A stretch of DNA of 64,000 nucleotides from Hydra vulgaris (GCF_038396675.1 NC_088931.1:16548501-16612500), one strand, 5' to 3'. Counted from the first letter of the stretch, positions 1-10,599 are shown. Numbers and translations are program-made. The notes: a model not told the origin generated them from the sequence alone.

Positions 1-566
1 AAGTTCCATAGAAATGTCATTATATATTCGATTTGTAATTGTTTTTTTTTTTAGGGGTGTGTTCGACACCTTTATGTGTAATTATAAATAATCAAGCACA
101 TTGTAATTAAAATCCCCACAAAAAAGACACGTTTGCCACATAAAACTTTGTTTCTAATTAAATTCTTAAAGCGTTTTTCAAAAAATTTGTTATTGCCAGA
201 TGGCGGTCTGTACACAACATGTGCAATCATGTTTTTAGTGATTTTATTTATAACTTCGATCGTTAATGATTCGCAATCATTACTAATTAAATTCGGCTAG
301 CGGTTTAAAATTTAAAGAATTGTGAATAAAAATACATACTCCTCCACCTATTGTCTCAGAATTTCTGACTTGATGAATAACTTTATAGTTTTGTGGTTGA
401 AAATTTAAATCTTTTTCAACTTTTTTACCTCGACACCAGGTCTCTGTGAGACAAATAATTTTAAAATCAATTTCAACACTATATAAAAAATCTTTAAATT
501 TATCAAAATTTTTTTGAAAGCTCCTAATATTTAGTTGTAAAATAGAAAACTCATTAATGTCTATAT
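1..566 (-). mobile_element. LINE ORF2 fragment, endonuclease (APE) domain, part 1 of an element split by a hAT insertion
   Basis: Minus-strand coding relic of a non-LTR retrotransposon. Reading down from 566 it gives the start of an exonuclease-endonuclease-phosphatase domain: LQLNIRS, then the catalytic-Glu motif CLTETWC, then GGGVCIFIHNS, and near 50-230 the conserved VVYRPPSG followed by a FFVG strand. This order is that of the AP-type endonuclease at the front of CR1/L2/L1-type ORF2. The frame is interrupted several times, so this is a dead copy. The reverse-transcriptase part would lie left of the window. The upstream half of the same ORF continues at 2987 beyond the hAT element: the codons join once the 8-bp duplication is removed. 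CR1-like placement is from memory of cnidarian LINEs and is less sure than the LINE call. Confidence 0.85.
559..566. repeat. Target-site duplication of the hAT element, left copy
   Basis: GTCTATAT abuts the left inverted repeat and is repeated exactly at 2979-2986. Eight base pairs is the standard hAT duplication length. Confidence 0.92.
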
Positions 567-2978
567 TAGGGTTTCTCATTTCCGGTAAATTTAGCATCCC
601 GGGATTCCCGGTGTGTAACTTATTTATTCCGGGATTTCCCGGCATTTTTTTTAATAAATATACAAGCGGTTTCTGACAAATTTGTCTTAGCACGCTAATC
701 AAAATTACTATTTAAAATAAAATATTGTTTTAAAAAATATAAGCAATCAATTGATTTTTCACTTGATTGTGAACGAATTTTCCCCACAAATAGACCCGCG
801 GCAGAAAAAGCTCTTTCTGATTCAATTGATGTCGGCTTGATGGTCATTAATGTGGAGTATATTCTTTCTAAACTTTCGCTACGTTTTCCAGTTGCCTCAA
901 AATGTTGATTTCTTTTGTGAGTTTTTTTAAATCGCTAATGTCTTCGAGAGCTGATTTTTCTACTTGTTTGAAATTACAAATAGTCGCATCCAATTTTTGT
1001 TCAAGTGTCAAAATATTTTTGTCTAATAAATTTGGAGCAACAGATTGAGGTATTGACGGGTCAGAAACCATGCTTTTATTATCACGACTCACTTCAACTA
1101 TTTCATTATTTGATGAACTAGTGCTAGCATCCTCTCTGTACAACCAGGTATACATTTTTTTTGCAATTTAATGCATGTTTGGACGGTAAGAGTAGTTTGG
1201 AGTTGATATTTGATTCCTGATTATAACTAATTGGGTTGTTTAAAAATGTTCAATTAAATTGGTATTTCTGCGTTCTACAATTCTCTGCTGCACAGATTGA
1301 AGCAGTTTATTAGCTATCAAATTTTTTTTCTCCGCCAAATCATCCAAGATGAATATCATTACACCTTCTGCGTCAAGTAGAGTAGCATTATTTCTACCAA
1401 GTCTTTCTATTCCAACTTTTATCGGTTGCAGAGAAATTAATATGGCGTTCATAATCGCATATTCATCTTCGGAGATATTCAGAACTTCTTTTAACTCGAT
1501 CATTGCTTTTAGTATACATGTTTTTACTTTAAGGAATCTTTCTAGCATTGCAACAAGACTATTCCACCTTGCTTTGACATCTAATATCAGCTTCAGTTCT
1601 TAATGAAACATAAAATTATGAAACCTTCTGAATTGTTAAGGCTATATTTACGCTATTTTGTAAATCATCAATAAACGTAACGCCTGTTGAGCTGTATGAC
1701 TCATCATTACAGTCAAATACATCATCAAACTCATCGTAATCACTCAAACTTTCATCGGAATCTTGCAACTGCCAAGTCCGTGGGCATAACACAGCTGATG
1801 TTAAATACCACCGAGGCGTCCAAATTTTTTCATTACGGATGCTCCGTCAGTGACAATAGCTATTTTTAATTGATAAATTGAAATCTGACAGTTTATTTTC
1901 AACCAGATCAACAATTTTTTCTGCAGGAAGTGATCCAGCTATCGGAGTCAATCCCAGGTTCCAAAACTTTGTTAATAAGTGTAAATTTACATTTTTTTAA
2001 AGACGTATATTCATGTAAGGATAAAGAAAATCGCGATATTTCTTTTGTTATCTCTAAAACCACAGTTTTTTTTAGCTAAATCCTATTGTTTTTTTATCAT
2101 ACTCATAACATGGGATGGATTTTTTGGTAATAACATGCCTTTTTCAGACAATGATTTTCTAATAAGTTCACTTTTTGTTATGGCATTTATTGAGAAGCCA
2201 TCCACCGTTGCTAGCTTTGACACAATTTCCTCGATAGTCTGCTGTTTAACAAACTATGTGACTTTCTTTTGCGCAATTTTAATTTCCGAACCAGTATCTT
2301 CATGTTGACGCTTCATATTTAAATACAAATCTTTATGTGCGTTTTTTAAATGACGAAGGAGCTTGTCGAAAATCCTTTGCACATGATCTTTACATTGCAC
2401 TTTTTGCAAATTGCAGATTCGCCAGATTTTTCTTTACAAAAATACTGCCACGCTTTCGATCCATTTACAATTGGCATGGTATAACTAAATTGAATCGTAA
2501 AACTACTAAAGATAAAGTTATAAATATTTCTTACGTATGTTATCTTACGTATGACTTTATACTTTTTTTGCCGCTTTTTTTTTGCCATTTTATACTTTGT
2601 TTGCCGTTTTTTAAACACAAAAATTATTAAATATTTCAATGCAGAAAAAGTTTAAACTTTTCAATAATTTAGAAGTTTAAAAATCAAACTAACTGTTTTC
2701 GTTGCAAGAAATATTTTCTATATTTTACTCATATTTTATAATAAAAAAATTTATATTAAAAGAAAATTTCGCATTGCAAATTGCAATGCATTCCTTGAGT
2801 TAGATAGTTTAAGAAAAACGCAACTAAATGCAATAATATTTTTCTTATTTTTGGTCAAATTAGTTCAAACAGTTATCGCATGTAAAATTAAAAAAAATTA
2901 TGTTCCGGGATATAACAGTGATATCCCGGGAAATCCCGCAGCCACTTTTATCCCCGGGATCCCATTTGAGAAACCCTA
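567..2978 (-). mobile_element. hAT-superfamily DNA transposon inserted in the LINE
   Basis: The ends are a perfect 12-bp inverted repeat, TAGGGTTTCTCA at 567 and its complement ending at 2978. They are flanked by an exact 8-bp duplication GTCTATAT (559-566 and 2979-2986), the hAT signature. Inside each end are further CCCGGGAT-type motifs (about 595-645 and 2905-2960) that act as subterminal repeats. The length is 2412 bp. A minus-strand transposase relic fills the middle. LINE coding sequence resumes on both sides, so the hAT came in after the LINE. Confidence 0.93.
721..2485 (-). pseudogene. hAT transposase relic (BED zinc finger to hATC dimerisation domain)
   Basis: Broken minus-strand transposase, read from high to low coordinates. 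About 2480-2300 gives a BED zinc finger: SKAWQYFCKE, then Cys-x2-Cys (AICKKCNVK), then FSTSSFVIHLKNAHKD. About 1548-1240 gives a mid-domain stretch with the hAT pattern MLERFLKVKTCILKAM...LQPIKVGIERL...QQRIVERRN. About 870-721 gives the C-terminal dimerisation motif PTSIESERAFSAAG followed by GKIRSQ. Reading frame changes and stops separate these blocks, so no intact protein is predicted. The acidic residues of the hAT catalytic core were not placed. ZBED-like hAT families have this BED-first order. The call is firm at superfamily level only. Confidence 0.85.
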
Positions 2979-2986
2979 GTCTATAT
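2979..2986. repeat. Target-site duplication of the hAT element, right copy
   Basis: An exact second copy of GTCTATAT directly follows the terminal CCCTA of the hAT element. Confidence 0.92.
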
Positions 2987-3120
2987 CAGCAGTAAGATTA
3001 GAAGTATCAGAATTATAATAAGTAGGGCATGTATCGCTAATTATTTCATCAGTGTTAACAAAATTAACATCTGGATCTGAATGATTCTTTGAAAGTATAT
3101 TTTATTTGTTTGAAAAGCCT
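2987..3120 (-). mobile_element. LINE ORF2 N-terminal portion, part 2 of the split element
   Basis: Minus-strand coding relic immediately right of the hAT duplication. It reads KNHSDPDVNFVNTDEIISD and then TSNLTADID, which runs on without a frame change into INEFSILQLNIRS at 566-541 once the hAT and one duplication copy are set aside. It is an acidic leader preceding the endonuclease domain. Its upstream edge merges into the 20-bp minisatellite. Confidence 0.75.
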
Positions 3121-3150
3121 TAAAGCTTAATTCACAAAAATTCATATCTC

Positions 3151-3330
3151 CCATAACAACAAGCAAGGTTCCGTAATAACAAGAAAGGTTCCATAACAAC
3201 AAGCAAGGTTCCATAATAATAAGAAAGGTTCCATAACAACAAGAAAGGTTCCATAACAACAAGAAAGGTTCCATAACAACAAGAAAGGTTCCATAACAAC
3301 AAAAAAGGTTCCATAACAACAGGAAAGGTT
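3151..3330. repeat. Minisatellite, nine tandem copies of a 20-bp unit
   Basis: Nine consecutive 20-bp units of the type CCATAACAACAAGAAAGGTT, with a few substitutions (AAGC for AAGA, CCGTAATAAC in the second). It lies between the ORF1 and ORF2 relics of a minus-strand LINE, so it may be internal or 5' repeat of that element. The unit has no stop on the minus strand in several frames, which creates spurious open frames rich in Leu, Cys and Trp. Confidence 0.95.
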
Positions 3331-3489
3331 ATACTTCCTCAAAGCTCATTTTTTATCAATATAACAATTATCAATAAAGATATTGATAATAAAGATCTGA
3401 ATCTTATAAAGACTTTATTTTGAAACGAAAAATCATTTTATACTAGTTTTTTTATTTTATTTTAAAGTATAAAATAATTAAAGTTTTGT

Positions 3490-4260
3490 AGGTTTCCTGA
3501 ATTCTTCTACTATTAATTTATCGTAAATTACAACCAAAAACATACTATTTTTCCAATGTATCTTCATTTCTTCGAGTAGTTTTTTTCCTCATAAATGCAG
3601 TTTCCAATGAATAATCCTCATTGATATTCCCAATCCTTTTAGTTTATTCGCACTTTTTAAAACTTTTACTTTATTTTTGTGATTTAACAGTTTCATTACG
3701 ATTGATCTCGGTCTACCTGATTTAATTTTTCCTGACCTGTGTGCCCGTTCAATTATAATTCCTTTTGAATTAAGTTTTTCTTCAAAAGTATTTAATACCT
3801 TCAGTTCGGTGTCATCCAATTTTCCTATTCATTTTCCGATAAACCCTCTATTCGAAGATTATTCCTTCTTTGTCTATCTTCAAGCTTAGTTTATTATCTT
3901 CTGTATTTCTGCTCTATGATTTTGATAAGATTTTTTTTTTTAAATTTGGAGATTTTTTTTTCTTGCATGACTTGTGTAAAGTTCAGACTTTTTTCTATAT
4001 CTTTTTGCACATTTTCATTTTTGTTTAATCTTTTGACGTAATTTTTTTTCCCTCTTTAATTAATGTTTTCTTTTTGGAGCGTCGCACACAAACCTTTTAC
4101 AATAGTTGTTTCTTTTAGCAGACTGTCATTTTTTTATTTCTGATTTCCCCTTATTAGTTTTAAAATATCATTTTGTTGCTTAATAAACATTTCGTTGAAT
4201 TCCGAACGAGCTTTTTTAAAATAATTTGCTCTTCGTTTGATAATTATGATGACTTTATTT
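3490..4260 (-). pseudogene. LINE ORF1 relic (L1-ORF1 / Transposase_22-like RNA-binding protein)
   Basis: Minus-strand relic. The clearest open part, 3589-3819, reads KLNSKGIIIERAHRSGK, GRPRSIVMKLLNHKNK and LKSANKLKG, the RNA-recognition section of L1-type ORF1 proteins. Just upstream (about 3830-3890) is RQRRNNLRIEGLSENE, the hallmark ORF1 motif. Downstream the frame moves and gives NEDYSLETAFMRKK, then WKNSMFLVVIYDKL, as expected for the C-terminal domain. The 5' part (to about 4260) is Lys-rich and looks like a decayed coiled coil. Several frame breaks are present. Its position ahead of the endonuclease relic on the same strand suggests both belong to one LINE copy. Confidence 0.72.
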
Positions 4261-4509
4261 TATTTGTGTTAATAATTCCTATTTTTAAAGATATATAAAT
4301 ACTAAAACTTAAAAATCACGTCTGCTCACGAAAAAAGTATGCAGCAAAAAAGTAATAATAATATAATGTAATAATAAAAGTATATATAAAATTTATAAGT
4401 ATATATTAAAATTAAAAAAAAAAATGTAAAATATAATATAAAAGTATATATTTTTGAAAAGTACAGAAACTTCTCTTCAAAAATACATTGAAAAAAAATT
4501 GGATTTTAT

Positions 4510-4555
4510 ATTTCTGAGGGGTTTTGCACCTTTAGGTGGAAAACCCCTCAGAAAT
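4510..4555. repeat. Near-perfect hairpin, 21-bp arms, 4-bp loop
   Basis: The left arm starts ATTTCTGAGGGGTTTT and the right arm ends AAAACCCCTCAGAAAT. The arms pair over 21 bp with one mismatch around the loop TTTA. It may be two element tips joined head to head or an excision or replication product. No target duplication could be identified. Confidence 0.85.
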
Positions 4556-4972
4556 AAAAAATTTTTGAAAAAAAAAATTATTTTTTTGTTTCGTTCAAAA
4601 TTTATCAGAGATTCATAATCTTAAAACCATTTTTGAAAATTTGCTATAGAATTTCATTAAACTAAATTTTATTAAACCTTTGTATTTTTAGCTTTCTTAA
4701 CAAATGCCATAGCAACGGCACTATTTTTTACCAATACTAAATAAATTGCGCCCAAATCATATTTTTTCATAATAAGCCATTTTATGGCGATTTAAGTAGT
4801 CACATTCTTTTAAATAAATGTCTTCATGGCCTTACCCAAAACAACAATGAATCTTTTAACATGACAATATAGAGCGTATACCAAAAGGCTATTTTTCTCT
4901 AGCTTACACGACTTTAATTTGGCACTTAAAAGACAGTTGTTCATTTTAACATTAGTAGACTAGTGTTTTAGT

Positions 4973-5029
4973 TTTAGAATTAATGAATGTGAAACTTAGA
5001 AAAGTCTCATATTCATTAGTTCTAAAAAT
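4973..5029. repeat. Imperfect hairpin, 23-bp arms
   Basis: The left arm TTTAGAATTAATGAATGTGA and the right arm TCATATTCATTAGTTCTAAA are complementary apart from about three mismatches across the full 23 bp. They are separated by roughly 10 bp. Confidence 0.75.
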
Positions 5030-5691
5030 AAATTTATATTTGTGTTTGAAATTAAGTTTATGTTTGAAAGATGTAGAAAAATTAATTAAAAACGAATATA
5101 CTTAGCCAGATATAAAAATATAGAACTCGCAAAGAAACGCAAACAAGCAATTTGTGGAAAAATGAAGAATGAACATGACAATCCCTTGAAAGAGAGGAAA
5201 ACCCATCTCAAACTGGTGCATGGTGTAATTTAACTTTTTTTATTATATGATGATTTGCATATTTATCTACACTATTTTGAAGTTTTTTTATGTAAGCATT
5301 TTTAAAAGCTGTTTTTCTCGGATAAAGAGTTTTTAAGACGCTGGCCAGCATATCTAAAAAACCAAAAGTGGTGTAAAGATAAAATATCTAATGACAACAA
5401 AATGAATTTTAAAATTTTTAAAAATTAATTTTGTTGTCTTTTGTGATTTAAACGTGGCAGATTTTTTTAAAAATTGAAACCAGTCCTTTAAAAGGTCAAC
5501 AAAGTCACAATATATTAGCCTATTAAAAAATATTGTGAAAAATCTGTTAAGCTCATATCACAGAACAACCTTTTATGAACAAGTATAAAAAAAGACCTTG
5601 TCAAACTTACATACATCTTTAGATTTGTAGGCCAGGGTTTTTCAATATTTTAGTGTTCTTACCCAAAAAAAATTATTAGTGATTTTTAATA

Positions 5692-5742
5692 CTTCATATA
5701 GATAAAGTAATTAATTTTGTTAATTACTTTATGTATATGAAG
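5692..5742. repeat. Near-perfect hairpin, 23-bp arms, 5-bp loop
   Basis: CTTCATATAGATAAAGTAAT.. at 5692-5714 pairs with ..ATTACTTTATGTATATGAAG at 5720-5742 with a single mismatch. The loop is TTTTG. Confidence 0.85.
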
Positions 5743-6165
5743 TTAAGTTTATAAAATGTTGATAATTACTCAAAAACAAAATTTTAGAAGTTTTCCACCT
5801 TAACTCGAAAAACTCTAATTTAGAGTTGTTTTTTTTTTGTTCTCACATCAGAGGACGCTTAAAGCAGAAAGCTTTAAGGCAGAGCTGCAAAAGTATATCG
5901 TGAAAAAAAAAATTAAATATCAAAAAATATTAAAAGAAAAAGGAAAGTTGTGTTAATAAGAAGGGTAAAAAAAACCAAGATATAAAAGAAAAAAAATGAT
6001 GTTTTTTAGCAATAAGTTTTTTTTACTTCTTTTGAGGTCTATCATCTGTACTTATCATATAATAAGTTAAATTGAATAAACTATTTTAATTTTATCCTGT
6101 TCCTTTTTTTGGCATTGTTTTACTTTCTTTCGATTAATCTGTTCAATGTGTTTCCCATTTACTGA

Positions 6166-6233
6166 CCATTGACAGAGTGACCATTGACAGAGTGACCATT
6201 GACAGAGTGACCATTGACAGAGTGACCATTGAC
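6166..6233. repeat. Minisatellite, about 4.5 copies of a 15-bp unit
   Basis: Four perfect CCATTGACAGAGTGA units plus CCATTGAC, with no mismatches. The short perfect array indicates recent slippage or duplication. Confidence 0.95.
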
Positions 6234-7864
6234 CAATGAATAGTTAAGATGGCCAGTATTTGGTAAAATTGTTTATCTTTATTGTCTGCATCATATATAA
6301 TTTTGTTATTTATGGTATACAATATATACTTTAGTTGTTTTCTGCAATCGGTGATTCTTGTAAAAATGTGGCCAATATTTGGCGAAGTTACCCTATATTA
6401 TGCATTTTTAAAACGTTCAGGGGAGTGGGGAGAGAATCATAAGGTGAAATTGACCCTCCTTTTTTAACTTTTTTTAGTGTCCTGTGTTTCGCACAGATTT
6501 TGTTAAGAAAATCAGGGGAAAAAGTTCACAGTACAGGCCTGTTATATAAAACATATAAAAGTTAGATTGTTCATGGTACCATGCTTAAATGTTTTGCAAA
6601 TAATAATTAAATATCTTAAATCGTAACTTTTATCTAATAGAGTACTAGAGAAAAAAAGAGAGTAGCAAAAATTAGTTCCAATAGAAAAGAATGGTTATAT
6701 ATCAAAATAAGTTTTGTAGTTTTTGGTTTTTTGTTTGTTTATTTTGCCGTTTAATAATATTTTTATACTCAACGAAGAGAGATGAACACAAAAATTATAA
6801 AGTTGCATAAACGAGAGCAGTTCTACAAGATGCGTCCAGTGTTTTGCAACATCATGATCATCTCCATCTTTAGCTATATGTTTCTAAGGACTTATGGTTA
6901 ATCTTTATCATTCTAGTGATTAGTATAGAAAAATGCATCTGGATGAAACATTCACAGATCTTTTGGAAAGAAATTTTAGAATATATTTAGTTCCAGAATT
7001 TTGTCAAATCTTTTGATGTGATCAGCGATTTATCCAAAAGAGCAGTGAAACACATTTAAGACAATTTGGAGCGCGTCAAGAGTGAACGGAAGTTATAGGA
7101 CCTACTCCAAATGAAGAATGCATGGAAAAAACTAGGAAAAAAAGTCGAAAATTACGCACAAGGAGTCAGCTACTGTCGTTGCTCTAACATTAATTGTTCC
7201 GCGGCCAGTTTTTGTTGCTCCGCATCCCCTTACTCCTGCTGGATCTTTCTCTAGTGATACCACTTTTTAAAATCCTCATCAAGTTTTTAATACACTTTTA
7301 AGATCTAATTTATTCTAAAAACAATCGTTTTGAATTATTACTTTTTTATCAATATACTCTGTTTCATTAAGACATCATACTATATTAATTTTTCAAGACT
7401 TATTTTCAAAGGTCTTTTTCATGTAGGGAATTGTGGTGCGCTGTTTCGTGTTTGCTGATTGTAGCTGGGGCAGGCGTGTTGACGGAGAAATTAGATTGAT
7501 TTGAATATAGCTACTAAAGGCGCCAACAATCGAAACCTTGTGTGAAATTAGTCAAAAATATCATAAAATAAAACTTTAAAAAGTTACTTCCAGTCATCCC
7601 CAGCAAAAAAAAAAAATTTGTATATAAATATGAAACCTGAGTCGCTCGTTTGCAATGCCGTGTAATGAAAATCCGGCATGACGAAGACAAAGTGGATATT
7701 CCTTATGTACGATAGCATTTAACCAGAAAATATTGTTAAAAGAACAAAAAAAGATGTTTTGCTTAAAATAAAAAGTTAGTAAATTATGTTTTCAGTCTAT
7801 ATATGTTTAAAATTTTTTCCATGTTTAGCATTTAAATGTAAATAAAATTATATTAATATTGATG

Positions 7865-7892
7865 ATAGTATTAATTTGGAAATTAATACTAT
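7865..7892. repeat. Perfect hairpin, 13-bp arms, 2-bp loop
   Basis: ATAGTATTAATTT, then GG, then AAATTAATACTAT. It is AT-rich and could be by chance, although the match is perfect. Confidence 0.7.
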
Positions 7893-7959
7893 TTATGATA
7901 AAAAAAAAAAGCATGTAGCTTTTAAAAAGTTTAATGACAAAATTTAATTTTTTTAACAC

Positions 7960-8320
7960 TCTACTTCTGACAGACCCATAGACTCTTTATTATTGACTCC
8001 TTGCAATAAAGCCCTTCCTCATTTAATTAAATACTAATTTGTTTGTCATTTTGTACTTACTATTAAATTTTATTAGAACAACTTTTTTTGTATTAAAGAA
8101 CATTTTGTTGACGTTTTAGGTTTTTTAAGATTGTAGTTAACAAATTTACTAATATTTTCAAACGGATTTGCTTAAGTAAAGAAGGTTTGTGCCGTCAGCA
8201 AAGTATAGAAAACAAAGCTTTAAAATTTTGTTTGTACCATTAATATAAATAAGTAAAGGTAGGGGGGCCTAAGAACAGTTTCCTGGGCCAAGAACAGACC
8301 TGATTAAGACCTAAGTGTTC
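7960..8320 (-). mobile_element. LINE reverse-transcriptase relic (first of two)
   Basis: Decayed minus-strand reverse-transcriptase core, read from 8320 down. It gives a GSVLGP-like strand (SVLGPG), then LLIYING, then FADGTNLLYLSKS, which corresponds to the catalytic FADD box with the second Asp replaced by Gly. A thumb-like section NTKKVVLIKF follows near 8090. It is very eroded. It covers the same domain as the neighbouring relic at 8400-8940, so these are two different copies, both on the minus strand. Confidence 0.6.
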
Positions 8321-8399
8321 TATCGCTAATGAAAAATTGATGCCAATGTATTGGTGCATCGCTACATCGATAAAATTAACTTTTGGTGCACCGCTAACT

Positions 8400-8940
8400 A
8401 ATAATAACAAAAATAAGTTTGGTTGGAGGAAACCATAATTTTTACATTTTCGACCATTAAAAATTTATCATTACAATTTTTTAAGCCAGCTAAAAAAAAT
8501 TGAAATTTGTTCGGATTTGCAACCATTTTATTCAAAGTAAATCATGAAAAAGCATTTGATGTTTCTATTTGAAAACGAGCAATAACACTCTCTAGGTTGT
8601 TGTCACAAACAGAGAGAGTGTTGTCATCAGCATAGTTGCATAATTCAGAGTCTTTTATAAATAAGAAAAAATCGTTGATAAAAACATTAAAGAAAATTGG
8701 TCCCAAAATTGAGCCTTGAGGTACACCAGATTCCATATCTATGTATTCAGAAAATAACGATCCTAGTCTTACCCCCCTGTTTGCGAGCAGGAAGGTAAGA
8801 TAAAAAGAGTATGAGGCTATCGTAAGAAAACCTTTTAACTTAGCTATAAGCAAATCATGTGGAATTAAATCATACGCCTTTGATAGATCCGTATGCATAG
8901 CTTATGGATTTATCAAAGGTTGAAAAGTATTTGTAGTTCC
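8400..8940 (-). mobile_element. LINE reverse-transcriptase relic (second copy)
   Basis: The open minus-strand stretch 8542-8898 (118 codons) carries the reverse-transcriptase core in order: DLSKAYDLIPHDLL (motif A with its Asp), GVPQGSILGPIFFNVFINDF (motif B), and CNYADDNTLSV (motif C, YADD intact). Past the first stop the frame goes on as FTLNKMVANPNKFQFF, the usual thumb segment after the palm. The family is CR1/L2/Jockey-like by these motifs. It is truncated at both sides, with no endonuclease or 3' end nearby. It may be related to the LINE at 1-4260 but is not contiguous with it. Confidence 0.85.
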
Positions 8941-9985
8941 TTAAACCAAGTTGACTGGCCTTTTTTTCTTGAGAAAAACCAACAATTTATAAATTTGTTT
9001 TTGAGTGATATTTTTTAAAGCGCTTGTTTTCATTCTTTTATTTAGTTTTTACCATTTTATCAGCATTTTAATAAAAGTTTAATTATTCATCAAATAGTTT
9101 CATTAATTGTTCTTCAATTACTTATAATTAAGTTAAAAATAAAAAATAAAAATACAATTAAAAAAAAAGATTATTTAATCAAACATTTTTCTTGTAAAAT
9201 ACAGTACAATATAAGTAACAGTACATTTTTTATTGTTTTTTTAGGTAGAAATTTTTGAGCTATGAACTATTTTCTTTAATTTTTTTCCTTAAAATTAAAA
9301 AAACAAATGTATTTGTTTTGAATAGAATGAACGAAAATTTAAAGATATATTTGTTAAACAAAGTTAATTAAAGTTGATCATGAGTTTAAAAATAAAAAAC
9401 GAATAAGTTAAAAATATTTGTATTTTTTATTACCTAAAATAAAAATTTGTATTTGGAAAAGGATTACATACTTTTTTTTTTTAATTTATATTTGGGAATC
9501 TAGAATTAACGTACTTGTTTATAGATTTGATCAAATATATTTGACCCTAACGCTGTCTATTAGAATTATATATTATGCTACTTAACACCATATTTGGTTT
9601 TTTAATACTTTAAAATACTGAATTTTTTGCCGTACTGGTATAAGCTCAAAACCAATGCTCTTTATTAAAACGCTGTGATTAGAAAGGAAAAACTTTACAA
9701 AAGTATATTCTAAAAAACATTACAAAAGTGTATCCTAAAAAGGAAATAGATGTAAACAATGATATTGCTTATTTTTAGAAAAATTTTGATTTAACAATCT
9801 CAAAATGTTTACTTAATTTAAATCTTTACAGTTTTTTTAGTATTTAATTACTTCATGCAACTAAGTTGAAAATAAGAAACGAGTTTAATTATGAACATAT
9901 CAAAAAGTTACTGAAAGCTCCGACAAAAAACAGGAAAAGCTGCTAAAAAGTACTTACCAGATGATAATCATAAATTGTTGATAGT
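8941..9985. other. AT-rich intergenic DNA, nothing recognised
   Basis: Very AT-rich sequence with A and T runs. There is no open frame of coding character, no tandem repeat and no RNA gene that I can support. It ends at the target duplication of the DNA transposon. Confidence 0.6.
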
Positions 9986-9991
9986 TGAAAG
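9986..9991. repeat. Target-site duplication of the rve-type transposon, left copy
   Basis: TGAAAG lies immediately outside the left inverted repeat and is repeated exactly at 15591-15596. Confidence 0.88.
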
Positions 9992-10233
9992 TATGCCTGC
10001 CGGATTGTAGCAATATTCAAATTGAAAAATATATGCAATATTTTCTAAATATATATTCAATTTTTTTTCAAATATATTCAATCTTTTTCAAATATATATT
10101 CAATCTTTTTCAAATATGTTCAATCTTTTTCAAATATATTCAATCTTTTTCAAATATATTCAATCTTTTTCAAATATATTCAATCTTTTTCAAATATATT
10201 CAATCTTTTTCAAATATATTCAATATTCCTGGG
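9992..10233 (+). repeat. Left terminal inverted repeat with internal 20-bp tandem repeats
   Basis: The unique tip is TATGCCTGCCGGATTGTAGC plus about 40 bp. About eight tandem copies of the 20-bp unit CAATCTTTTTCAAATATATT follow, with 2-bp and longer variants near the tip, and it closes at ATTCCTGGG. Its reverse complement forms the right end. Confidence 0.93.
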
Positions 10234-10314
10234 ATAAAGCAATTTACGCGCGTAAATAGAAGGATAATAACTACAATTAATGGCAAACAAAAAAATTAAA
10301 CACAAACAAAAACA

Positions 10315-10599
10315 ATGGCGACCGAAATCATTGAAAAAGACATGGGTGCAGATCTATATAAAAATTTAATATTTTTTCTAGATGAAGTTGAATCTTTTAT
10401 TGGAAAAACCACTTGTGGTGATTATTTGCCGTTATTATTACAGCATATTGATTTAATCGATCAACTTATTCCAGTATTGAACAGTTTTAATGAAGAGTTT
10501 ATTGGTGATTTAAACAACAAAGAAAGAATAGAAAGTATATTATATATATTTTTGGAGATTCGGAAAATGCTTTCCCTTTATTATCATGAAAAATCTTAA
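10315..10599 (+). CDS. Transposase N-terminal section, in frame with the integrase-core section
   Basis: A 94-codon frame starting at ATG 82 bp inside the left inverted repeat (MATEIIEKDMGADLYK..). It is acidic and probably helical, with no domain I recognise. It ends at TAA 10597-10599. The following codons to 10624 and the large integrase frame are in the same register, so a single stop codon is all that separates the two. I tested GT donors at 10505 and 10535 against AG at 10610 and 10634 and none keeps the frame, so a short intron removing the stop is not obvious. A nonsense change in this copy is the simplest reading. Alternatively it is a separate small protein of the element. Confidence 0.6.
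   Translation: MATEIIEKDMGADLYKNLIFFLDEVESFIGKTTCGDYLPLLLQHIDLIDQLIPVLNSFNEEFIGDLNNKERIESILYIFLEIRKMLSLYYHEKS

Larger units (their letters stand above)
4261..7955. other. AT-rich non-coding stretch with hairpins and a short minisatellite; no gene recognised
   Basis: No open frame of credible coding character was found on either strand. Contents that can be supported are hairpins at 4510-4555, 4973-5029, 5692-5742 and 7865-7892, and a 15-bp tandem repeat at 6166-6233. A slightly less AT-rich patch at about 7080-7260 has a short open frame with no recognisable domain. The stretch reads as old, unidentified repeat and intergenic DNA. Confidence 0.6.

Noticed and set aside
3041-3342. Three overlapping minus frames rich in CCYGTFLVVMEPFLLLW
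   Set aside because: A 20-bp repeat is read in all three frames in turn, so the openness is an artefact of the minisatellite.
7080-7270. Possible coding patch (..LIVPRPVFVAPHPLTPAGSF..)
   Set aside because: The frame is short, has upstream stops, and has no recognisable family or splice borders.
9985-10299. 104-codon frame over the left transposon end
   Set aside because: It only reads through the 20-bp tandem repeats of the inverted end (monotonous Phe/Ile/Tyr).
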